Below are positions 17,480 to 24,881 of a stretch of 59,771 bases of DNA, in pieces. Under the pieces are notes generated by a model. It searched no databases. It was not told where the DNA came from and was given only the letters and a program-made list of their open reading frames with translations. Position numbers and translations under genes: made by a program. This DNA comes from Nocardia beijingensis NBRC 16342 (GTDB lineage: Bacteria; Actinomycetota; Actinomycetes; Mycobacteriales; Mycobacteriaceae): assembly GCF_001612785.1 (NCBI RefSeq), contig NZ_BDBC01000037.1, forward strand, positions 1-59,771, in the 5' to 3' direction. Each line of letters starts with the position of its first letter. The stretch's first letter is position 1.

Positions 17480-19191
17480 TCCGAATGTTGCTGCGCGTGC
17501 TCGGACACGAGTACGCCCCGGCCGTACGCCGGACCGTGGTCCTGATGACAGCGACCTCGGTGGCCGAAGGGTTGTCCTATGCCCTGCTGGTGCCGGTACT
17601 GCGTGCCCTGCTCGGGAGCACGCCCGCCGACGCCCGGCCGTGGCTGATCGCCTTCGGGGCGGCGATCGCCTGCTATGCGGTGCTGCGCTATCGCAGTGAT
17701 CTGTCCGGTTTCCTGGTGGGAACCACGTTGTTGCGCGGGGTCTATCACCGTTTCGGCGATCATCTGGCCCGGCTGCCGCTCGGTTGGTTCACCGCCGGAC
17801 GCGTCGGAGAGGTGTCGGTCCTCGCCAGCGAGGGTGTGCTGCAGGCGATGAGCGTGATCGCGCATCTGCTGGCGCCGATGATCTCCGCCTGCGTGACGCC
17901 GCTGACGATCGTCGCCGTGCTGCTCGCCTTCGACTGGCACATGGGGCTGGCCGCGCTGGCCGCCGTCCCGGTGGTGGCGGCCATCCAGATCTGGACCGGA
18001 CGTGCGATGGCCGCCGCCGACGCCGACCGCGTCGAACGCGCGGAGGAGGCCACCGCGAGGGTCGTCGAATATCTCCAGGCGCAGCCGGTGCTGCGCGCCG
18101 GTGGTCGCACGGCCGAACGATTCCGGTTGCTCGACGACGCGCTGTCGGGACTCGAGCGCGCCTCCCGCCGCGCCGTGCTGGCCGCGCTGCCCGGCATGGT
18201 GGGCCTGACGCTCACCGTGCAGGCGATGTTCACCGTGCTGCTGGCCCTCGGCGCCTACGTCGCGCTCGGCGGGAACGCGGGCGCGGCGGAGATGCTGGCG
18301 ATGCTGGTGCTGGTCGCCCGCTGCGCGGATCCGCTGCTGTCGCTGTCGGAGATCGGTGGCAAGCTGCGCAGCGCCCGGACGGTGCTGGGCGGCCTCGACA
18401 CCGTGTTGCGCGCCGAGCCGCTGCCCGAACCGCGCGAACCGATCCGGCCGGTCGGCCACGATCTGGCGTTCGAGTCCGTCGTGTTCCGGCACGGCGACCG
18501 TACCGTGCTCGACGGCGTGTCGCTGTCGGTGCCGGAGGGGCGGCGGGTGGCCGTCGTCGGCCCGTCCGGCGCGGGCAAGAGCACACTGCTGCAACTGCTC
18601 GCGCGGTTCTACGACGTGGACGGCGGCGCGGTGCGCGTCGGCGGTGTGGACGTGCGGGCGATCAGCACCGAAGCGCTGATGGAACGGATCGCCGTGGTGT
18701 TCCAGAACGTCTACCTGTTCGACGGCACGATCGAGGAGAACGTGCGTCTGGGCCGTCCCGGCGCCGCCGAAGCCGAAGTGCGGGCGGCGGCGACCGCGGC
18801 CGGGCTGGACGAAGTGATCGAGCGGCTGCCCGGCGGGTGGGCGACGAACGTCGGCGAGGGCGGTGCGCTGCTGTCCGGCGGTGAGCGCCAACGCGTCTCG
18901 ATCGCGCGGGCGTTGCTGAAGAACGCGCCGATCGTGTTGCTTGACGAGGTGACCTCCGCGCTGGACCCGGTGAACGAGGCCGCCGTCCACGACGGCATCG
19001 AACGGCTGCTGGCCGGCCGCACGGTGGTGCTGGTCGCGCACCGGTTGCGAACCGTCCGACGGGCCGACCACATCGTCTTCCTGGACGACGGCCGGATCGT
19101 GGAAGAGGGCAGCCACGACGAGTTGTTGCGCCTCGGCGGCCGTTACGCCGACTTCTGGGAGTTGTCCACGGTGGGCGCGGCCGCCGAATGA
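17476..19191 (+). CDS. ABC half-transporter, second of the pair (YbtQ/IrtB-like)
   Basis: 571 aa with six membrane helices (about residues 15-300) and an ATPase domain containing GPSGAGKST, LSGGERQR and IVLLDEVTSALD. The motif RLPLGWFTAGRVGEVSVLASEG matches the same exporter-fold importer group as its partner. Both Walker B motifs of the pair keep the catalytic Glu, so neither ATP site is obviously degenerate. A hairpin just after the stop ends the operon. No siderophore synthesis genes are nearby, so the imported compound, if any, must be inferred elsewhere. Confidence 0.82.
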   Translation: MIRMLLRVLGHEYAPAVRRTVVLMTATSVAEGLSYALLVPVLRALLGSTPADARPWLIAFGAAIACYAVLRYRSDLSGFLVGTTLLRGVYHRFGDHLARLPLGWFTAGRVGEVSVLASEGVLQAMSVIAHLLAPMISACVTPLTIVAVLLAFDWHMGLAALAAVPVVAAIQIWTGRAMAAADADRVERAEEATARVVEYLQAQPVLRAGGRTAERFRLLDDALSGLERASRRAVLAALPGMVGLTLTVQAMFTVLLALGAYVALGGNAGAAEMLAMLVLVARCADPLLSLSEIGGKLRSARTVLGGLDTVLRAEPLPEPREPIRPVGHDLAFESVVFRHGDRTVLDGVSLSVPEGRRVAVVGPSGAGKSTLLQLLARFYDVDGGAVRVGGVDVRAISTEALMERIAVVFQNVYLFDGTIEENVRLGRPGAAEAEVRAAATAAGLDEVIERLPGGWATNVGEGGALLSGGERQRVSIARALLKNAPIVLLDEVTSALDPVNEAAVHDGIERLLAGRTVVLVAHRLRTVRRADHIVFLDDGRIVEEGSHDELLRLGGRYADFWELSTVGAAAE

Positions 19192-19199
19192 GCGGGGAC

Positions 19200-19233
19200 G
19201 TCCGCACCTCGGCGCCGCCGCCGCGGTGCGGAC
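19200..19233. terminator. Hairpin between convergent ABC-transporter and membrane-protein genes
   Basis: GTCCGCACC pairs with GGTGCGGAC (9 bp), with a further GGCG/CGCC pairing inside the loop. It lies between stops at 19191 (+) and 19257 (-). Confidence 0.55.
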
Positions 19234-19256
19234 ATCCCGGCTCGATCCGGTCCCGA

Positions 19257-20003
19257 TCACTGGGTGCGCTCGTGCTCCGCCGCCACACCGCGGGCCGCCC
19301 AGCGGCGCAATCCCGTCGGGCGGCGCAGCATCAGCACACCGATGGCAGCGACGGCGATGCCGCGTGGCGCCTCGTAGATGAATCCGGACAGCCCTTGGGT
19401 GGCGGGAATCGGCAGGAAGAAGCCGACCATGCCGAGCAGCGTGAGCACGGCGATCCAGCGGGGAATCGCGTTGTGGCGCAGCAGACTCGCGCCGAGCAGG
19501 CCCATACCGGCGAGCATGACCACGCCGCCGATCGAATTGAACAGGGCGAACGCGGTCGTGTCGATCATGTTGTCGTTGCCGGCGATGAGGTGCGCGGTTC
19601 GCGGATCGGACGCGAACGGGTAGGCGACGAACAGTTCGACGGTGAGATGACCGGTCGCGGTGACGATATTGCCGAGCAGGTAGGCGACCGTGCCGGCGAA
19701 TCCGGCCGGGCCGATACGCGGTCGCAGCCAGGCGTACATGCCGGGCAGGCCGAGTACGAGCAGGACGGTGCCGATTCCGAGCAGGGTCTGTGCGATCGGC
19801 GTGCCGGGACTGGTGAGCGCCTCGACCGAATGGCCCTTGCCCGCGACGATGGGATGCAGGGTGCCGCCCGCGATGCACAGGGCACCGCCGATGGTCAGCG
19901 CGGCGCCGCACATCCGCAGTACAGTCTCGCGAGAGGGGCGGCCCGCGACGGTCCGCTCGTCGCCGGTGGTCGCGGTTGGCAGGAGTGCTTGCGTGTGTGT
20001 CAT
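19257..20003 (-). CDS. Polytopic membrane protein of unknown function
   Basis: 248 aa with about six hydrophobic helices (CGAALTIGGALCIAGGTLH, TLLGIGTVLLVLGLPGMYAWL, GTVAYLLGNIVTATGH, then four-residue-spaced helices to residue 235). I do not recognise a named family; it resembles small DUF4386-like or anti-sigma-like membrane proteins in general shape only. The ATG at 20003 is 27 bases from the divergent AfsR-like regulator start, so the two share a promoter region and the regulator probably controls it. Confidence 0.75.
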   Translation of the reverse strand: MTHTQALLPTATTGDERTVAGRPSRETVLRMCGAALTIGGALCIAGGTLHPIVAGKGHSVEALTSPGTPIAQTLLGIGTVLLVLGLPGMYAWLRPRIGPAGFAGTVAYLLGNIVTATGHLTVELFVAYPFASDPRTAHLIAGNDNMIDTTAFALFNSIGGVVMLAGMGLLGASLLRHNAIPRWIAVLTLLGMVGFFLPIPATQGLSGFIYEAPRGIAVAAIGVLMLRRPTGLRRWAARGVAAEHERTQ

Positions 20004-20030
20004 GAGCCAAGGGTCGGCGAGGGCGCTGGT

Positions 20031-23000
20031 GTGACGCTGGTGCGCGGCCGGTCCGGCGCCGACGCACCCGCCATCGCGGTGCTCGGCCCCTTGGAGGTGC
20101 GCGGCCCGGACGGAGCCCGCATCACCATCCCGGCGCGCAAGCACGCCGACCTGCTGATCGTCCTCGCCGCCGAACGCACCACCCGCAGCGCGGATTATCT
20201 GTGCGAACTTCTGTGGCGGGGCAATCCGCCCGCGAGCGCCCTGGTCACCCTGCAGGGCTACGTGTCGCGGTTGCGGCGGGCGCTGAAGCCGGTGCCCGAA
20301 GTCCGGATCGAGACGAGTTCGAATGGTTACGTGCTGCGCTGCGGCGGATCGGGCACCGATCTCGACCTGCTCGACGTGCTGTCCAGGGACGCCAGAGCCG
20401 CGCACGCCGACGGTGACGTGGCCGGCGCCGTCGGCCTCCTGGAACGCGCGTTGCGGCTGTGGCGCGGCGACGCGCTGTCCGATGTCGGCGACATCGCCGA
20501 ACTCGCTCCGGAACGGGCGCGTCTGGACGAATTGCGCGGTGAACTCGTGCAGATGTGCGCCGAGGGCTTGCTGGTGCTGGGGCGGGCGCGGCACGCGGTC
20601 ACGCTGCTCACCGAGGAATGCGCGCGGCATCCGCATCGGGAGGGCACGGCTCGCCTGTTGGCGTTGGCGTTGCGCGACTGCGGACGGGTCTCCGAAGCGC
20701 TGGATGTCCTCGTGCGGTTGCGGCGCACGTTGCGGGAGGATCTCGGGCTCGATCCCGCGCCCGACACCGCGCGGGTGGAGAACGAGATCCGTAATCCGGC
20801 CACGCCGTCGGCGACTCCGGTGGCGGGACGATCCGCCCTGGTCGGCCGGGAGGACGTCGCCGAGGTCATCGACCGCGCCAGGGAACGGTCGCGGCGCGGG
20901 CTTACCGTCGTGACGGTGCGCGGCGCGCCCGGCATCGGCAAAACGGCCGTCGTCGAAGACGCCGTGCGACGCCACGGCGACCCGGCCTTCTTCACCGCGG
21001 GCAGCAGCGGCGTCGGCCCTTCGGCGCAGGCGACGCTGACGCCATGGCTGGATCAGGCGGCGCTGGCAGGCCGCGCGGTCCCGGACATCGCGGGACCGCG
21101 TGCGCTCGCGGCCCTGTTCGCGGACGTGGCGCGGGAGACCGGCCATGTGGTCGCGGTCATAGACGACGTGCAATGGGCCGACCCGGACTCGGTGCGGACG
21201 ATCGCGGCGGCGATGCGGGTACTGCGCGCCCATCCCGTCCTGCTGTTGCTCACCGTCCGGCCCGAGCCGCTTCCGGCCGAGGTGGACGCCGCCGTGCGCT
21301 TGCTGCGCCGCGCGGGCGCTCATGTCGCGGTCGATCTTTCGCCGCTGCCCGACGCGGCGATGGAGGAACTGGTGCGCGCCGAGGCAGGTGCGGCCCGTCC
21401 GGCGGTGCGCGCCCAGATCGTCGAGTTGAGCGGCGGCAGCCCCTTCGTGGCGGCGCAACTGTGCGATCTGGTCCGGGCGGGACGCTCGCTGGACGCCGGG
21501 GGCGCCGCCACCGAGATCACGGCGGCGAAACTCGGCACGGTCTCACCGTCGGCGCGCGCGCTCGCCGAGGTGCTGGCCGTCATCGGACCGCGAGTCCCGA
21601 TCGGACTGGCCGCCGCCGCCGACGGCGCGCCGCGCTTCGACGACCGGATCGGTGAACTCGTCGCCGCGCGCGTCGTCACGGTGCGCGACGACGCCGTCGT
21701 CTTCGGGCACGAACTGGTGCGCGCCGCCGTGCTGGCCACTCTCGGCCGGATCCGAAAGGCGCTGCTGCACAAGCGCATCGCGGAGGCGCTCGCCGACCTG
21801 CGGCCCGGCGCGCTCACCGCGCAGGCGTTGCATCGCAGCGCCGCGGCGCTCGATGCGCTCGACCCCGCGGCCGCCCACGCTTGCGCCGCCGCCGCGCGGG
21901 ACGCGTTGTCGCGCGACGCGGCCGGCGAGTGCGCCGAGCTGGCCGCCCGTGGCATGCGCCACGCCGATCCCGGCGACGCGGAGTTGGCGATCGAGTTGGA
22001 TCGGCTGGCGGGGCAAGCGCACAACCGCCTCGGCCACTACGACGAGGCCGCCGCGTGCTTCGACCGGGCCGGGCGGCGATGTGGTGAGCGCCGCGACTGG
22101 CCTGGGCTGGCGCGGACCGCTCTGCTGGCCGCGCCGCGCGGGGTGGCCGGGTACTTCTCCGGATACGGTGTGGTGCAGGCGGGTTCGTCGGGGCTGCGGG
22201 CGCGGGCGCTGGCTCATCGCCTCGACCTCGACGCCGACCTGGTCGCGGAGGTGGAGGCGATCGAGGCCGCCGATCGCGCGATTCACGGTATCTCGGGCGA
22301 TCTCGACGCCCTGGCCGAGGCGCGGGCGCGCAGCGCGCCGGGCAGCCGGTCGTGGCCGCAGGTGCTGCTGGCCGAGTTCGTGTGCACCTGGGATCCGGTC
22401 ACCGTGGCCGACCGGCGCAAGATCGCCGAGGAACTCGAGGAACTCGCCGGTCACGACCGTGCGGTCCGGGCGACGGCGGTTCATCTGCGGCGGGTCTGCG
22501 CGTTGGAGGCGGGCGACATGCGGCTGGTCCGCCGGTTGTCGGCCGAGTTCGAGCGCCTGGCCGCCGACGGCGGCACCGACCTCGCGGCCACCCAGTTGTG
22601 GTGGCAGGTGATGCTCGCGGTGCTGCGCGGCGACTACGCGCGGTCCCAGGAGCTGATGACGCGCTTCGCCGCCGACCTGGGAACGGTCGACGATCGGGCC
22701 CGGCTGCTCGCCGAGGTCTCGGTGCTGACGAGCAGTTCGATCGAGTTGTGGCACCGCGGACGACTCGGCGAAGCACTGGCCGAGGCCGACCGCATGGCGG
22801 AGGATTTCGACGAGGACTTCGCGCTCGTGGTCGCCATGGCCGCGGCGGAACTGGGCGACCACGAGCGCGCGATGGCGTCGATCGAATCGATCGTCGCCCT
22901 GCCGGGGAGGTGGCACGGCCCGCGCGTCGTCGTTCGGGTGCCGCTGCTGATCGAGGCGCTGCTCGCGGTGGGGCAGCGCGCGCCAGGGCAGCGCGACCGG

Positions 23001-23246
23001 GTGGTCGAGCTCACCGCCGGACTCGAACCGCTGACCGAGGGGTGGGGCGAGACATTGCTGGTGCAGTGGCCGGGACTGGTGTGTCTCGGTCCGTCCGGGC
23101 TCTATCGCGGGACCGCACGCGGAATCCTCGGTCTTCCCGGCGCGCGGGAGGAAGTCGTCGCGGCACGCGACCGCGCGCGGGCGCTCGGCGCACGGCCATA
23201 CGAGGCGCGCGCCGATGACCGGCTGACCCGATGGCCGTTCGCCTGA
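20031..23246 (+). CDS. AfsR/SARP-type large ATP-binding transcriptional regulator
   Basis: 1071 aa. Order: OmpR-like winged helix (residues 10-100, LGPLEVRGPDGARITIPARKHADLL and ALVTLQGYVSRLRRAL), a bacterial transcriptional activation (BTAD) helical domain (about 105-250), an AAA/STAND-like ATPase with Walker A GAPGIGKT near residue 300 and Walker B VAVIDDVQWAD near 380, then about 550 residues of helical TPR-like repeats. Such proteins activate secondary metabolism or stress genes in response to ATP and phosphorylation. The GTG at 20031 is chosen; a second GTG is three codons later. Its stop is 3 bases from the convergent NmrA gene. Confidence 0.88.
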   Translation: MTLVRGRSGADAPAIAVLGPLEVRGPDGARITIPARKHADLLIVLAAERTTRSADYLCELLWRGNPPASALVTLQGYVSRLRRALKPVPEVRIETSSNGYVLRCGGSGTDLDLLDVLSRDARAAHADGDVAGAVGLLERALRLWRGDALSDVGDIAELAPERARLDELRGELVQMCAEGLLVLGRARHAVTLLTEECARHPHREGTARLLALALRDCGRVSEALDVLVRLRRTLREDLGLDPAPDTARVENEIRNPATPSATPVAGRSALVGREDVAEVIDRARERSRRGLTVVTVRGAPGIGKTAVVEDAVRRHGDPAFFTAGSSGVGPSAQATLTPWLDQAALAGRAVPDIAGPRALAALFADVARETGHVVAVIDDVQWADPDSVRTIAAAMRVLRAHPVLLLLTVRPEPLPAEVDAAVRLLRRAGAHVAVDLSPLPDAAMEELVRAEAGAARPAVRAQIVELSGGSPFVAAQLCDLVRAGRSLDAGGAATEITAAKLGTVSPSARALAEVLAVIGPRVPIGLAAAADGAPRFDDRIGELVAARVVTVRDDAVVFGHELVRAAVLATLGRIRKALLHKRIAEALADLRPGALTAQALHRSAAALDALDPAAAHACAAAARDALSRDAAGECAELAARGMRHADPGDAELAIELDRLAGQAHNRLGHYDEAAACFDRAGRRCGERRDWPGLARTALLAAPRGVAGYFSGYGVVQAGSSGLRARALAHRLDLDADLVAEVEAIEAADRAIHGISGDLDALAEARARSAPGSRSWPQVLLAEFVCTWDPVTVADRRKIAEELEELAGHDRAVRATAVHLRRVCALEAGDMRLVRRLSAEFERLAADGGTDLAATQLWWQVMLAVLRGDYARSQELMTRFAADLGTVDDRARLLAEVSVLTSSSIELWHRGRLGEALAEADRMAEDFDEDFALVVAMAAAELGDHERAMASIESIVALPGRWHGPRVVVRVPLLIEALLAVGQRAPGQRDRVVELTAGLEPLTEGWGETLLVQWPGLVCLGPSGLYRGTARGILGLPGAREEVVAARDRARALGARPYEARADDRLTRWPFA

Positions 23247-23249
23247 GAA

Positions 23250-23996
23250 CTACGCCGAGTTCAGCTTCTCCAGCCACTCCCGGTAGTGCGTGGGGGCCAC
23301 GCGCGCGTCCGGGCCCGCCGTGAGGACATCGCCGGAGACGGCGGCGAACATGCCCGCGGTGTCGTCGGTGACGACGGTCCTGCTGTCGTGGCGAGCGGCC
23401 AGGGTGAGCCTGCCGAGATCGTCGAGTCGGAAGACCTCGGGACCGGCGACATTCCGGACTCCGCCCAGCGGCGCGCCGGTGGCGACCTCGACGACCGCGT
23501 CGACCACGTCCGCGGCGGCCATCGGCTGGATCGGGGTGGCGGGCAGGCGCACGGTGTCGTCGTCGGAGGTCCAGGACAGCACCGCGTCCATGAACTCGAA
23601 GAACTGGGTGGCGCGCACGATGGAGTACGGCGTCGGGCCCAGCCGCAGCAGGTCCTCCTGCAAGGTCTTGGCCCGGTAGTAGTCCAGTTCGGGCACCCGG
23701 TCCACGCCCACGATCGACAGCACGACCTGATGTCCGACACCGGCCTTCTCACCGGCATCGAGCAGGTTGCGCATGGAGATGCGGAAGAAATCCACCGACG
23801 CCTCGTCGAAGGTCGGCGAGTTCGCCAGGTCGATGACGACGTCGGCTCCCTCCAGCGCCCGGTCGAGGCCCTCGCCGGTGATCAGGTCGACGCCGGTGGA
23901 CGGCGCCGCCGCAACGGCCTCGTGCCCGGCCGCGGACAGCTTCCCGACCACCTGCGAGCCGATCCGTCCGGTGCCGCCGATGACTGTCAGTTTCAT
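23250..23996 (-). CDS. NmrA-like NAD(P)-binding protein (atypical SDR)
   Basis: 248 aa. N-terminal Rossmann motif GGTGRIGSQVVGKL (residues 7-20, GxxGxxG); a short acidic NAD-side region; SIVGVDRVPELDYYRAKTLQEDLL with the Tyr-x3-Lys of extended SDRs (YYRAK); and QFFEFMDAVL. Proteins of this atypical SDR group act as NAD(P)-dependent reductases or redox sensors. The ATG at 23996 is used because the protein then begins directly with beta-1. Tail-to-tail with the AfsR-like gene. Confidence 0.87.
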   Translation of the reverse strand: MKLTVIGGTGRIGSQVVGKLSAAGHEAVAAAPSTGVDLITGEGLDRALEGADVVIDLANSPTFDEASVDFFRISMRNLLDAGEKAGVGHQVVLSIVGVDRVPELDYYRAKTLQEDLLRLGPTPYSIVRATQFFEFMDAVLSWTSDDDTVRLPATPIQPMAAADVVDAVVEVATGAPLGGVRNVAGPEVFRLDDLGRLTLAARHDSRTVVTDDTAGMFAAVSGDVLTAGPDARVAPTHYREWLEKLNSA

Positions 23997-24077
23997 GGTT
24001 CTCGCCTTTCCCGGCGCGGCGGGCACGCGAGCCGCGATTCACGCAACCGTTACCGGTTCGTTCGGTCGCCGTTGTGC

Positions 24078-24881
24078 TCACTCCTCCGTTTCCATGTGCG
24101 AATCCATCCGCGCGAGGATCTCCTCGATCCGGTCGCGCACCCACAGGGCCAGCCGGTCGCTGCCCATCGCGGTGGCGATCGGCGCAGGGTGATCCAGGGG
24201 CATTACGTAACGTCCGTCGTCAGGTAGGTCCCGCCACAGCAGGCCCGCTTCGATCCGTCCCCGCGGGCCGTACTTCGAGCGGCCCTGCAGCACCTTGACG
24301 ATTCCGGTGCTGACGGCGGGGGTGTCGAAGAACGCCGCGCTGCGGAACACGTCGTCGTCGGCATCGTCGTCGTTGTCCGAGATCGTGGTGGCCGAGCGGT
24401 CGGGCTCTGGCTCGGGCCGGGCGGCCGGGAGCGCGAGACGGATGGCGTCCAGCCCGCCGGCCCCGCAGCGGGGAAGGAGCCCGACCACCGTGTCGGCCAA
24501 GGCGTGCGGATCGCATTCGAAAGCATCGAATCCGCCGCTGTGCGCCAGTGTTTCACCCGGCCGCTGGGTGATCACGTACCCGCGCGCCCGGTGCCGGACC
24601 GCGTGCACCCTGGTGCGCGTTTCGGGGTTGCCGAAGTCCTGGTCGTTCCAGGCATGCGCGACGAGGAAGACGTCGGGTTTGGCGATCGCGCCCGCCAAGG
24701 CGTCCAGATCGTGGTCGAGCCACCGCAGCAGCCGCTGCCTGACCTCGGCCTTCTCCTGCTCGTAGTCCGCCGCCAGCCGCGTGCGGCTGGTGAAGACGAA
24801 CGGCGCGGGCAACTCGCCCTGCCTGACCTCCTCGCAGAGCAGGTTGAACTCCAGATCGGTGAATTCCCACAACCGGTTCAC
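24078..24881 (-). CDS. EspG-family ESX secretion chaperone
   Basis: 267 aa. It matches the EspG family: N-terminal strand WEFTDLEFNLLCEE, a long central region with SGGFDAFECDPHALADTVVGLLP, and the C-terminal VKVLQGRSKYGPRGRIEAGLLWRDLPDDGRYVM. EspG proteins bind PE/PPE-type substrates in the cytosol and keep them soluble for type VII secretion. The start is a GTG overlapping the stop of the PPE-like gene by 4 bases, so chaperone and substrate are translationally coupled, as expected for a cognate pair. An acidic low-complexity insert (DNDDDADDD) near residue 170 is unusual. Last gene of the cassette. Confidence 0.88.
   Translation of the reverse strand: MNRLWEFTDLEFNLLCEEVRQGELPAPFVFTSRTRLAADYEQEKAEVRQRLLRWLDHDLDALAGAIAKPDVFLVAHAWNDQDFGNPETRTRVHAVRHRARGYVITQRPGETLAHSGGFDAFECDPHALADTVVGLLPRCGAGGLDAIRLALPAARPEPEPDRSATTISDNDDDADDDVFRSAAFFDTPAVSTGIVKVLQGRSKYGPRGRIEAGLLWRDLPDDGRYVMPLDHPAPIATAMGSDRLALWVRDRIEEILARMDSHMETEE

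Noticed and set aside
17020..20067. A 1015-codon open frame on the minus strand
   Set aside because: Arg/His-rich shadow of the ABC-transporter and regulator genes, arising from high GC codon bias; no family features. The same applies to other long antisense frames such as 8456-9871 and 42000-43380.
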